Source of the DNA: an uncultured Eubacteriales bacterium
Lineage (GTDB): Bacteria; Bacillota; Clostridia; Oscillospirales; Acutalibacteraceae
DNA length: 64,000 nt
Assembly (NCBI GenBank): GCA_934457095.1
Contig: CAKSHJ010000008.1
Span: 1 to 64,000 of the forward strand
Direction: 5' to 3'
The notes below the pieces were generated by a model, which made no database searches, had not been told where the DNA came from, and saw only the letters and a program-made list of their open reading frames with translations. The translations under genes were made by a program, and so were the position numbers. Below, piece after piece: positions 17,922 to 26,633 of this stretch. Within the stretch, counting starts at the first letter, position 1, and every line of letters begins with the position of its first letter.

Positions 17922-18414
17922 CTCCGTGCAGTTCGACTACCGGATCCTGCACGCCAAAGAAGAATCGTGCGGCATCCTTTGCTCCCGTGTCGAAAAACGG
18001 GAAGAAAGCCATGACCGACTCTTTCAGCATACGGTAATCGTCTCCGTTCGTGATTGGGTCGATGGGAAAGATGATGTGAAACCGGGGCCTCGGTGAGCGG
18101 GTACCTTTCCACGCCATATGGTGGCGGCTGTAGACTAAGTAGAACGGGACGCCCGGAAAAGCCTTTTCCACATCCGCAGCGGTTTTCCATTCGCATTCCT
18201 CATCCGAATGGTCGTTGTCGCAGTCAAACGGCAAACAATCCGAACGGATAAAATCCGCAACGGCTCTGTGGTGATCTCTGTATTCGGCAAAGACCTGGTC
18301 GTATCGAACGGCTTCGCGTAGGTCCTCGACCGAGGCGATCTCCCGTTTGACCGGATAGCAGACATTGAACTTATTGCCCCGGCAGTTTGCGGTGTACAGT
18401 GTGATCGGTCTCAC
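17902..18414 (-). CDS. Archaeo-eukaryotic-type primase domain protein
   Basis: 170 residues from a GTG start; the ribosome site AAAGGAGGAG sits inside a slightly longer ATG frame, so GTG is preferred. It shows the primase (AEP) pattern: acidic pair LPFDCDNDH near residue 64, then YSRHH and PRFHIIFP. AEP primases make RNA or DNA primers, and here the helicase is encoded by the next, overlapping gene. In many elements the two are fused; here they are separate. Confidence 0.78.
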   Translation of the reverse strand: MRPITLYTANCRGNKFNVCYPVKREIASVEDLREAVRYDQVFAEYRDHHRAVADFIRSDCLPFDCDNDHSDEECEWKTAADVEKAFPGVPFYLVYSRHHMAWKGTRSPRPRFHIIFPIDPITNGDDYRMLKESVMAFFPFFDTGAKDAARFFFGVQDPVVELHGGENNEP

Positions 18415-18519
18415 GGCAGTCTCCTCCTTTCGCAAAAGTGTTTTTCATGGTGTTGTCCTCCTTTCTGAGGAAGCTTCCTCACTATACAGAGAAAAAACAG
18501 GGGTTTTGTCAGGGTGTTT

Positions 18520-18930
18520 TCAGAAATTATTTTGAAATTTCTTCTTTGCCGCATCCAGGCTTTCTTTTACGGCGCCGGCTGATGCCCCCTCCACTGCTGC
18601 GATCTCACGCAGCGTCATATTCTCACTCAACATCCATAAGCGCCGTTGCTGCGTCTCGGTCAGTATTGTGAGTGTGCTTCGGATATGTTCGGCTTCCTCC
18701 TTTTGGATAACGATGTGCTCCGGTGTGTCGAGGTAGGCAATGGAGTTACTTTCGTAGTCCAATGCCTCAAGATGATATAAAGTGTGGTAGGTCTCCCGGC
18801 GTTCGGCATTACGGATGAGCCGTGCATTCTCATTAAGATACCCAATGATCTCCTTTAACGCCTCCGGCTCTCCGTCCGGTATGATGAGTTCAAAGGGTGA
18901 TTCATACGGATCGTTGTAGTGTATCTTCAC
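18520..18930 (-). CDS. Sigma-70 region 4-like regulator of the mobile element
   Basis: 136 residues from GTG (18928-18930) behind GGAAGGAA. The C-terminus, MTLREIAAVEGASAGAVKES, is a sigma region 4-type helix-turn-helix; region 2 is absent. Such proteins occur in clostridial integrative elements and phages next to primase genes, where they probably activate element promoters. It lies 105 bases before the primase gene, in the same orientation. Confidence 0.7.
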   Translation of the reverse strand: MKIHYNDPYESPFELIIPDGEPEALKEIIGYLNENARLIRNAERRETYHTLYHLEALDYESNSIAYLDTPEHIVIQKEEAEHIRSTLTILTETQQRRLWMLSENMTLREIAAVEGASAGAVKESLDAAKKKFQNNF

Positions 18931-19011
18931 GGTGTGTTCCTTCCCGCCCGAGAACGAAAAGAGCCAGAACGCACCGCCGCAGAATAAGGCCTGATTACGA
19001 AAAGGGCGCAC

Positions 19012-19494
19012 TTATCCTGGGGTACAGCCATACCTCTCGCCAAAGTGACGGCGAAGTATGATATGTATCCCGGCCCTTATACGTAAATCAGGCTTTGATA
19101 TTATGTTTGTGTTCGAGCGGAGAAAAGAGTCCTTCACTCATAGGTAGGCCACGAAAACAGGAAAATCGAACCCCCTGGTTTTCAGGAGCTTTCTATAGGT
19201 AAGCCACGAGAAAGGCAAAACGGGACGGTTTTATAGAAAAAGCCTACAGACGATTCAGAAATCTTCCGCACGGGAGAAATTCCGGTCCCGTTGCTCACCG
19301 GAAGTCAGATCCCGGTTTGACAGAAAACTTTGAAAGTTTCCCCTCTCACTTACCACCGGACATGAGAAGCGCATTTGGTTCCTTGATTTTTGAAATTCTC
19401 TTTTCATAGACCCATCTGGACAGGGAGAAACACATTGGCCGAAAAAAGCAAAAAAGCCCTTCCACAGAAAAAATCTGTAAGAAAGGTGTTGAAG
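19012..19494. other. Gene-free stretch with a repeated 18-base motif
   Basis: No credible gene is seen on either strand between the sigma-like gene and the broken Xre gene. It contains two near-identical copies of ATAGGTARGCCACGARAA (19140-19157 and 19195-19212) 55 bases apart, which may be binding sites or iterons for the element's replication proteins. Confidence 0.4.
19140..19212 (+). repeat. Pair of direct repeats, possible iterons or operators
   Basis: The 18-base units at 19140-19157 and 19195-19212 differ at only two positions. They sit between the divergent sigma-like gene and the Xre pseudogene, a usual place for an origin or shared operator. Confidence 0.4.
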
Positions 19495-20094
19495 ATGTTG
19501 AAAAAGTTCAATAATGATATTTTGACCTCGAAAATCTCGGCGCTTATGGCGAATAACTCCATGACGTAGAAAAAATGGCACAGGCGCTCGGCATGTCGCA
19601 ACCAAACTTCAACCATGCCATTCACAATACGAGCAGTAAAAGGTTCACCATTGAGCAGATCTTTGATATTGCCCATTACTTCGGTGTTTCCATTGACTGG
19701 CGGCGGCAGTGCCATTACGGCAAAGTCTGCTGCAGAATTCATTGCGAGAGCCGTATTATGCGAGGCGGCGAAACTGACACCGTATTCCGTCGAGGAAGAT
19801 AACTACTGTGCCGATGAGACGCATCACCCCGGGGAAGTTCATAAGACGACAGTCAGATACTGGGCAGCATATTTTCCTTCGTTCTGGAATCCTCATGAGG
19901 ATGTGGTCGGTGACAAAGAAACAAGAGACAAGGTGATAGCTGCTGAAGTGAGTGGAAATCAGATACCATTCTGGTCCCTCAATGCGTATTTTGATAAATT
20001 CGTAGGGATCTATCAGTTGCTGAAATCCCAGAGCACGGATGAAGAGGATTTCCAAACGCTCATCGCAAAGCATCTTGACAGAATCGAAGAATGA
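19495..20094 (+). pseudogene. Xre-family regulator gene with two frameshifts
   Basis: Frame 1 starts at ATG 19495 and reads MLKKFNNDILTSKISALMAN to a TAG after SMT. One added base restores VEKMAQALGMSQPNFNHAI, the helix-turn-helix, in frame 2 (19575 onward). After SIDW a second shift leads to frame 3, TGGGSAITAKSAAEFIARAV and a 130-residue C-terminal domain ending at 20094. The three pieces form one continuous helix-turn-helix regulator of about 200 residues. It is not functional as it stands. Confidence 0.8.
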
Positions 20095-20132
20095 AAAGGC
20101 CCCTCTCAGAAAATTTCCGAAAGGGGTAGAAA

Positions 20133-20166
20133 AAATCATAGATCCATGTTATAATACTGTTATAGC
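20133..20166 (+). promoter_or_regulatory. Promoter and operator-like palindrome of the second restriction operon
   Basis: A perfect -10 TATAAT lies at 20150-20155 with only a weak -35 (TAGAAA) 17 bases upstream. The -10 overlaps an imperfect palindrome, TTATAATACTGTTATAG, which could be the operator for the small Xre regulator. A weak -35 and overlapping operator are typical of controller-regulated restriction systems. Confidence 0.5.
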
Positions 20167-20190
20167 TTTGCAAGCAGATGGAGGTGCCCT

Positions 20191-20406
20191 ATGGGTTTCT
20201 GTGATGATATAAGAGAAATTCGTCAGAAGTGCTTTCTCTCCCAGGAGGCTTTTGCAAAAGAACTGGGGGTGTCGTTTGCCACAGTCAACAGATGGGAATC
20301 CGGCAAAACGAAACCCACATATAAGACAATGAAGCTTATCGATGATTTTTGCAAGAGCCGTAGTATAGATTTCGATATCAGGCACGAATTGGAGGAGAAA
20401 AAATGA
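20191..20406 (+). CDS. Small Xre-family regulator, possible controller of the restriction operon
   Basis: 71 residues, ATG behind GGAGGTG. The helix-turn-helix is SQEAFAKELGVSFATVNRWE near residues 18-37. The stop overlaps the first methyltransferase start by four bases. Controller proteins of type II systems are of this size and position and delay nuclease expression until DNA is methylated. The role here is inferred from context. Confidence 0.88.
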   Translation: MGFCDDIREIRQKCFLSQEAFAKELGVSFATVNRWESGKTKPTYKTMKLIDDFCKSRSIDFDIRHELEEKK

Positions 20407-21455
20407 GCAACGGCAAATTGTCAGCCATAGATCTTTTTTCTGGGGCAGGCGGATTGCATATTGGATTTGAAAGAGCGGGGTTTGATATAAAGCTCTGTAT
20501 CGACAATGACAATCTTGTAGAGAGGACCCACAGAAGAAATTTCCCTAATATTCCTATGATCAACAGGGATATCCGTACTGTTACGCCAGATGAAATAAAG
20601 GCATTCCTTGATGACGGTACTGTTGATGTGGTAATTGGCGGGCCTCCTTGTCAAGGTTTTTCTACGATAGGCAAACGTGTCTCCTCTGATCCGCAGAAAA
20701 GGTACGCTTTTGATCCACGGAATGAACTCGTAATCACCTATGCTAACCTCATACGTGCGCTTCAGCCTAAGTTTATTGTAATGGAAAATGTTAAAGGCAT
20801 CCTTACAAAAGATGGTGGAAACTATCTTCAAAGCGTTTTGTCAATGCTTCGAGCCGCCGGGTATTCTGTTGACTATCGCTTGATCAATATGGCAGATTAT
20901 GGTGTCCCTCAAATACGTGAACGCGTAATCATTCTCGGCAATAGTCTTGGCTTGCCCGTTACTTTCCCTAAGCGAGATCATTCCGACAATCCGGAAGATG
21001 GATTGCTGCCATGGAATAACTGCTGGGATGTGCTTAAAGACCTGGTCGATCTGGGTGATTGTCCGGAATTTAATCATGTGGCATTGAAACATACACCCAA
21101 AAACATAGAGCGCTATAAGTTAATTCCAGAAGGAGGACGTCTGCCGGAAGATAACCTTCCACCGGAGTTATACCGAAGAAACTTCGGCAACACATATAAA
21201 CGCTTAGACAGAAAACGCCCTGCATTGACCATGGTTCCCGGAAACGATGCATTCCCTATTCATCCTGAATTGAATAGAAGTCTTACAGTAAGAGAAGCTG
21301 CGCGTATTCAAACATTCCCCGACGAAATGATATTTGAAGGAAATCGTAGGCAGCAAGGCCATCAAGTAGGGAATGCTGTTCCGCCAATGTTTTCAGAAAA
21401 ACTTGGGAAATTTGTCCTATCGCTTTTATCTGGCAACGGAGGTGATGAAAATTGA
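20403..21455 (+). CDS. DNA (cytosine-5) methyltransferase, first of a pair
   Basis: 350 residues with the complete C5 motif order: DLFSGAGGLHIGFE near residue 10, catalytic GGPPCQGFS (Cys near 83), motif VI MENVKG, VPQIRERV (motif VIII), and QVGNAVPP (motif X) near the end. It overlaps the regulator gene and the second methylase gene by four bases each. Paired C5 methylases usually protect the two strands of an asymmetric (type IIS-like) site. It modifies DNA to protect it from the endonuclease encoded downstream. Confidence 0.95.
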   Translation: MSNGKLSAIDLFSGAGGLHIGFERAGFDIKLCIDNDNLVERTHRRNFPNIPMINRDIRTVTPDEIKAFLDDGTVDVVIGGPPCQGFSTIGKRVSSDPQKRYAFDPRNELVITYANLIRALQPKFIVMENVKGILTKDGGNYLQSVLSMLRAAGYSVDYRLINMADYGVPQIRERVIILGNSLGLPVTFPKRDHSDNPEDGLLPWNNCWDVLKDLVDLGDCPEFNHVALKHTPKNIERYKLIPEGGRLPEDNLPPELYRRNFGNTYKRLDRKRPALTMVPGNDAFPIHPELNRSLTVREAARIQTFPDEMIFEGNRRQQGHQVGNAVPPMFSEKLGKFVLSLLSGNGGDEN

Positions 21456-22519
21456 ATGCTATCGACTTGTTTTCTGGTGCCGGAGGGTTGACTATCGCAT
21501 TGAAAAATAGCGGTTTTAATGTCCTGATGGCGAACGAGATTGATCCAACCTTTTCTGAAACGCATAAGTATAATTTTCCAGAGATTCCTCTAATCCAAAA
21601 AGACATCAAGGAACTTACTGCTGAAGAGATTGAATCTGTACTTCAGGGAAAATCAGTGGATCTCATCGTCGGAGGTCCGCCATGCCAGGGGTTTTCGGTG
21701 TTTGGGAAGAGACGGTTTGTTAACACCAAGGGATATAATCCCAAGGAGGATCCTCGTAACCACTTGGTTTATGAATTTATAAGGGTCGTTTCTATTCTTA
21801 GGCCGAAGTTTTTCTTTATGGAAAATGTGAAGGGCTTTACAAATCTCGATGGAGGCCTATTTGTTGAAGAAGTAAAAAATCAGTTTAGAGCCCTGGGTTA
21901 CGACAGTATTTGGTGTGAGATTGTTTGTGCTGCTGATTATGGTGTCCCTCAAGAGCGGTATCGAATGTTCATGATTGGAAACCGCTTGGGAATAGAGTAT
22001 GCTCCTCCCGAAAAATCACACTTTCCCATTGGTTCGGGCAAGACACCCGAGTACTCTACAGTCGGTTCTGCAATAATGGATTTAGTTGGGAAAGAGAACG
22101 ATTTTCCAAATCATATTCCGTTAGCGCATAAACCGATTGTTGCAGCAAGATACGCTTATGTGAAAGAAGGGTGTAAATTAAACGTTGATGACCTTCCGCC
22201 TGAGTTGACTGTCGCCACTCGCCGGGATGCAAAAACAGGGAAAGTGGCGAACTATAGTCATGTGTTTAAACGGCTGGACAGAAACCGCCCATCCACAACT
22301 ATGGTTCCAGGTCATAACGCCTTTCCTATCCATCCGACGCTTAATCGTACTCTGACGGCACGGGAGGCTGCGAGAATTCAAACTTTTCCCGACACACATA
22401 TTTTCTTTGGGACAAGGCAGCAACAGTGTATTCAGGTTGGTAATGCTGTCCCGCCAAAGATGGCTGAACCTTTTATGCGTAAGATAGCGACATACTTGTC
22501 AGAGGAGGTGGCAAAATGA
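21452..22519 (+). CDS. DNA (cytosine-5) methyltransferase, second of a pair
   Basis: 355 residues from a TTG start whose TTGA overlaps the stop of the first methylase; GGAGGTGATG is the ribosome site. Motifs: DLFSGAGGLTIALK, GGPPCQGFS (Cys near 78), MENVKG, VPQERYR, QVGNAVPP. It is clearly related to its neighbour, suggesting an old duplication, but the variable target-recognition regions (about residues 190-280) differ. The weak start codon may lower its level. Confidence 0.95.
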   Translation: MNAIDLFSGAGGLTIALKNSGFNVLMANEIDPTFSETHKYNFPEIPLIQKDIKELTAEEIESVLQGKSVDLIVGGPPCQGFSVFGKRRFVNTKGYNPKEDPRNHLVYEFIRVVSILRPKFFFMENVKGFTNLDGGLFVEEVKNQFRALGYDSIWCEIVCAADYGVPQERYRMFMIGNRLGIEYAPPEKSHFPIGSGKTPEYSTVGSAIMDLVGKENDFPNHIPLAHKPIVAARYAYVKEGCKLNVDDLPPELTVATRRDAKTGKVANYSHVFKRLDRNRPSTTMVPGHNAFPIHPTLNRTLTAREAARIQTFPDTHIFFGTRQQQCIQVGNAVPPKMAEPFMRKIATYLSEEVAK

Positions 22520-24018
22520 GCCACGACGTTGAAGCCGCATATGCATCATCAGAAGTTGCTGAATTGATTATGCAAAATCAGGCGAATTACTTCGGAACTA
22601 TGGGAACAGCTGGTGCGTGGTCTGTATTTGCCGGACGTGAGGGCGGGCATCAATGGCCCTTGGCAGATGGAGTGTTAAGCGCACAAAACACAACCTCTAA
22701 TGATATAAACATTGCGTTTGAGTTCAAACGCCCTAATGAGGGGGTTCATGGCATACTTACCGCCTTGGGACAATCATATGCCTATCTTGAAAAAGGGTAT
22801 GATGCTTCTGTGATGGTTATCCCCGAGCGTTACTCATCGCATTCCGCTCCAGGGGAACACGTATGTCGTGTCATTGATGCAGTCTCCCCTGATATACCTA
22901 TAAGCATTTATACGTATTCTCCCCCAAATCTCTCAGCTACAAGGCCTTTCCTGGGTAAGCTCAACTGCGTTAGAGACATTTCTTTGCCTTCGTGTCGAAG
23001 GATTGCCAGAACAGGTGCTGGTACGGCAACAACGGGAAGTGCATCAACATTATGGGCCCATATGAGGGAAGGAATGAGCCATCCTGATGCCTTTTTTAGA
23101 TTTTGCCAAGCTGTAAAGGTAATAACTGCAACAGGCGATAACTTGGATAATATACATATTCCTGTTGAATTGGAGAATGCCGTCAGGAGAATAGACTCTA
23201 CTGCTGATGCTTTTAAGTATCTTTCAAACACTCCCGGTGATTCAATTTCGGACAAGGCGTGGAGATATGTATGGTTTAATTACTATTTCTGGAATGACCT
23301 GATGCCAATTTACTCTTCTACTGCTCCGTATACTGTCAATGCTGTATCAACGAAAATTATGATTGACAGCACTCGCTTTCAGAATCTGTTTAGCGGTCGT
23401 GTGGATTCAATCAAATCCAAAATCGTTAGCAAGCTAAATGCTGGGACAACAAGTGAGGCGGATGCCTGGGAGGAATACGCCAGAAAAGTTAGAAGCGACT
23501 CTCATAGTTATCGGGAAGTAATTGATTCGGGGCTGTATCATATTGGTTTTGTCGCACCAGACGGTACCCTAACAGATCTGGGTTACAAATATGTTGATGC
23601 GTGCGAGAGAATTGGAACTCCTTACGCTGGAATACCCCTTGAGATTCTCCGCGCATCTGTGCTTCAGAATGGTCAGTATGGAGCGATGCTTCATTATTTC
23701 TACAAACTATCAGAAGAAAGGTTCTCGTCCGATCTTTTCGCTTTCACACAAACCGATGCTCGTGGCGACCATGTGTTTAAACCGCAAGAATACTTGAATT
23801 GGCTTGATGACGTATTCGCCAATGATTTGCACTTGTCAAAGAAAAGTACCATCCGTGCTGGTGGAACAAGAAAATCTTTTCAGGCCGAAATCTCATTCCT
23901 CAAAAAGATGGGGTTTGTAAAAGAGAAGGGTGGAAAAGCCGCATACCGAATTGGCGTTGGCTTGGAGATTGATTGGCCCCAAGTTCAAAGTAGCCTGGTT
24001 TACTTTCAGGGTCTATAA
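22516..24018 (+). CDS. Putative restriction endonuclease of the two-methylase system
   Basis: 500 residues; ATGA overlap with the second methylase. Near residue 70 it has NDINIAFEFKRPNEG, an ExK-type core following an acidic stretch, consistent with a PD-(D/E)XK nuclease fold, and a C-terminal helical or winged region. I do not recognise a named endonuclease. Its position right after both methylases in an overlapping operon makes it the restriction subunit by inference. Size fits type IIS enzymes, which combine recognition and cleavage domains. Confidence 0.75.
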   Translation: MSHDVEAAYASSEVAELIMQNQANYFGTMGTAGAWSVFAGREGGHQWPLADGVLSAQNTTSNDINIAFEFKRPNEGVHGILTALGQSYAYLEKGYDASVMVIPERYSSHSAPGEHVCRVIDAVSPDIPISIYTYSPPNLSATRPFLGKLNCVRDISLPSCRRIARTGAGTATTGSASTLWAHMREGMSHPDAFFRFCQAVKVITATGDNLDNIHIPVELENAVRRIDSTADAFKYLSNTPGDSISDKAWRYVWFNYYFWNDLMPIYSSTAPYTVNAVSTKIMIDSTRFQNLFSGRVDSIKSKIVSKLNAGTTSEADAWEEYARKVRSDSHSYREVIDSGLYHIGFVAPDGTLTDLGYKYVDACERIGTPYAGIPLEILRASVLQNGQYGAMLHYFYKLSEERFSSDLFAFTQTDARGDHVFKPQEYLNWLDDVFANDLHLSKKSTIRAGGTRKSFQAEISFLKKMGFVKEKGGKAAYRIGVGLEIDWPQVQSSLVYFQGL

Positions 24019-24029
24019 CGGAGGCGAAT

Positions 24030-24914
24030 ATGGCGAGATTAAAGAAAATCAAAAGTCCCACACAGCTTGATCTGGTGGAACCGTTGTTTGCTGTGCTAGT
24101 CGAATTGGGCGGTTCTGCTACAATCGACGAGATACGCGATAATATCATAAAGAAGCTGAAACTCTCCGATGATGTGGTTGACGAGCCTCATAAGGGCAAT
24201 GCGTCACAGCAGACAGAACTCGAGTATCAGCTTGCCTGGGCGCGTACCAGGCTGAAAAACCTCGGCGCTATCATCAACAGCAAGCGTGGCGTATGGATGA
24301 TCACCCCGGAGTATGCCGGACGCAAATCCATAACTCGGGAAGAAGTGACCGAAAATATCAAGGTCACGAAGCTGAAGGGCAAAACCGAGAAGGAGGTCGA
24401 TACGATTCTCCAAGACGGAGATCCCTCCAATGACGGTATCGATACCATCGAGGATTCGGAACCTTGGAGAGCGGAACTGGCGGAAACCCTGCACAGCATG
24501 AACCCTTATGCTTTCGAGCGTCTGGCAATGCTACTGCTCCGGGAATGCGGATTCTCCCAGGTTACCGTCACCAAGAAATCCAGCGATGGCGGGATTGACG
24601 GAATCGGCAAGCTGCGTATCAACGGCATTTTCAGCTTCAACGTGGCGTTCCAATGCAAACGCTATACTGGTAGCGTTTCCGCCGGGGATATCCGTGATTT
24701 CCGTGGATCGCTGACAACGGATATTGAGAAGGGCGTTTTCATTACCACAGGCAGCTTTACAAAGGCTGCCCGCGAAGAAGCATCAAATGCTGGAAAGCAG
24801 CAGATCGATCTTATTGACGGCGAGGAATTCATCAGCAAGCTCATTGAATACGGGTTGGGCGTGAAAGAGCGGACGATATACGAGGTTGATAAGGATTTCT
24901 TCGAGAGAGTGTAG
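24030..24914 (+). CDS. Mrr-type restriction endonuclease
   Basis: 294 residues. The N-terminal part (about 10-100) is the winged-helix Mrr_N domain, and the C-terminal part is the Mrr catalytic fold with DGGIDGIG near 190, FQCKRY near 212 and an adjacent GVFITTGSFTKAA. Mrr enzymes cut modified DNA (type IV), though some act as ordinary type II subunits. It lies 11 bases after the restriction gene with its own GGAGGCG. In an operon that makes 5-methylcytosine, it must either ignore the host mark or act in another role. Confidence 0.9.
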   Translation: MARLKKIKSPTQLDLVEPLFAVLVELGGSATIDEIRDNIIKKLKLSDDVVDEPHKGNASQQTELEYQLAWARTRLKNLGAIINSKRGVWMITPEYAGRKSITREEVTENIKVTKLKGKTEKEVDTILQDGDPSNDGIDTIEDSEPWRAELAETLHSMNPYAFERLAMLLLRECGFSQVTVTKKSSDGGIDGIGKLRINGIFSFNVAFQCKRYTGSVSAGDIRDFRGSLTTDIEKGVFITTGSFTKAAREEASNAGKQQIDLIDGEEFISKLIEYGLGVKERTIYEVDKDFFERV

Positions 24915-24924
24915 GTGAAAGAGA

Positions 24925-25860
24925 TTGTCGATGGAAACACTTAAAACTGCCTTTGCGGAAATGAGCGAATGTTCCAATTGGTCTTTGCAATTGCTGAAAA
25001 TCAGCACCTCAAAAACCGCTGGAACGAAATACGCAAGCAGACAAATCCAGCTGGAGCCAGCATCCGAGATGGTTTCTTTTATCAGTGAAATATCGAAGAA
25101 ATATCTTTCCAGAGGAAAGGGTTCCTTAGATTCGTATACTGATATTGTCGATTATGATGGTACAGCATCTGGTACGACAATCTACAAATTGGATAAGGAA
25201 AATACGCTCATTGCATCGGAATATGATGCTTTTCTGACAGAAATAGCTAACCCCGATGTTGAGGCTGACCCGTTTGCTTATACCTCGGCATATGTCCTAA
25301 AGGGAATTATTCCCATAGCCGATGACGAGATTCCCGTAAAGATGGTGTCAATGCAAAGCCCTATTACAAAGCTGAAGCAAAAATTCCAATTACTACATCC
25401 AAGCGGCAGATTTTCGCAAATAACGCATCCAATATTGACGCTCCGGACTTCTGTCGATGTTGTCATAATCGGTGATACGATCTATTTTTTGACACTCGCT
25501 GGAGAGAATCTCTTCAATATGGCCCGTGCTTATAAGGCGGTATGTCATGATGCCATCACGGAAATTGAAGGAACCGGGATTATTTCCAGCGTTGATGAGT
25601 TCAGAGTAATTGCAGAATCTGGACATAACCCTCGGAAATTCGTATCTTTTGATAGAGAACGCCTTAACGCACTTAAAAACACGAATACGAGGAAAGCAAT
25701 GGCAAAGCGTTTCTCTATCCCGCTTGACGGAGAGAACCGTTTTGACACCTCTGCTGACGGTGCAGCAGATAAAATTGTGAAGTTGCTTTGCAACAAAGGA
25801 ATGGTTGACCCATTTAAAAATGTTGCTGTCGAAGTTAGTGGGGCAAAGCAATGGCAGTAG
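24925..25860 (+). CDS. kwaB: KwaB-like protein (DUF4868) of a Kiwa-type system
   Basis: 311 residues from TTG, seven bases after AGGTG; an ATG two codons later is an alternative. The length and character, with the block YFLTLAGENLFNMARAYKAV near residues 190-210 and a C-terminal KRFSIPLDGENRF region, fit the DUF4868 domain of KwaB. KwaB works with the membrane protein KwaA to sense phage attack at the envelope and block phage DNA replication or transcription. The next gene encodes a KwaA-like membrane protein, in reversed order relative to the usual kwaA-kwaB. I am moderately sure of the family. Confidence 0.7.
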   Translation: MSMETLKTAFAEMSECSNWSLQLLKISTSKTAGTKYASRQIQLEPASEMVSFISEISKKYLSRGKGSLDSYTDIVDYDGTASGTTIYKLDKENTLIASEYDAFLTEIANPDVEADPFAYTSAYVLKGIIPIADDEIPVKMVSMQSPITKLKQKFQLLHPSGRFSQITHPILTLRTSVDVVIIGDTIYFLTLAGENLFNMARAYKAVCHDAITEIEGTGIISSVDEFRVIAESGHNPRKFVSFDRERLNALKNTNTRKAMAKRFSIPLDGENRFDTSADGAADKIVKLLCNKGMVDPFKNVAVEVSGAKQWQ

Positions 25861-25872
25861 TGAGGTGAACGT

Positions 25873-26436
25873 ATGTCTTTAGCAACATCCTTCTCCATGT
25901 TTTTTCTTTCATTTGCACCGCTTTGGGTTTCCATTCTATTCATTGACAGCAAGAGCATTATAGAAAAACAGACGGGTGTCATGACAGAAAAATATAGCAT
26001 TCTGGTTATCCTAATCATCTCGATCATTTCGTTGGCCATCCTGATGCTATCGTTCAACAAGAAAAATTCGGACGGATCCCAGGAATACACAATTGATGAT
26101 ATTGAGGAGGAAAAAGCTCTCTCAGCCGAATACCTTTTGTCATACATTCTTCCCCTGTTTGCCTTTGATTTTACTGTTTGGCATCAAGTGGTTCTGTTTT
26201 TAGCCTTTTTCTTTGTCCTTGCTTTTCTTTGCATCCGCCACAACTATTTCAGCGTTAATATACTTCTGGAGTTGTTTGGGTATCGGTTCTATAGATGTAC
26301 CCTCCAGAATGAAGACGGAGTTTCGATATCCAAAGTGGTTATCTCAAAAGAACGATTGCTGAATCGAAAGACAGAGCGGATACTGATACATCCAATCAAT
26401 AACGAATACTCTGCAGACATTCAAAAATGGAAATAG
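25873..26436 (+). CDS. kwaA: KwaA-like membrane protein of a Kiwa-type system
   Basis: 187 residues with about four membrane segments (roughly residues 5-25, 40-60, 88-105 and 106-122) and a cytoplasmic C-terminal part. Its size and position next to the KwaB-like gene match KwaA, the inner-membrane partner. The start follows GAGGTG. A strong terminator ends the operon 10 bases after the stop. Identity rests on context more than on sequence motifs. Confidence 0.6.
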   Translation: MSLATSFSMFFLSFAPLWVSILFIDSKSIIEKQTGVMTEKYSILVILIISIISLAILMLSFNKKNSDGSQEYTIDDIEEEKALSAEYLLSYILPLFAFDFTVWHQVVLFLAFFFVLAFLCIRHNYFSVNILLELFGYRFYRCTLQNEDGVSISKVVISKERLLNRKTERILIHPINNEYSADIQKWK

Positions 26437-26440
26437 AAAA

Positions 26441-26482
26441 AAGACCACATCCAAGGATTTTACTCCAAAGATGTGGTTTTTC
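26441..26482 (+). terminator. Terminator of the second defence operon
   Basis: Stem CCACATC (26445-26451) pairs with GATGTGG (26470-26476) and is followed by TTTTTCT. Confidence 0.85.
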
Positions 26483-26633
26483 TGTTGGCACCGCTTGAAG
26501 ACGCCACTAAAACCAGTTAATTTGAAATGTCGTTAAGTGAGTGCCTCCAAAACGGCTGCCGTTCTTTATTTGCGACTATCCCTATCTAACTTGCGCATAC
26601 TAATACCACTACGCAAGGAGCAAACTGTTTGTT

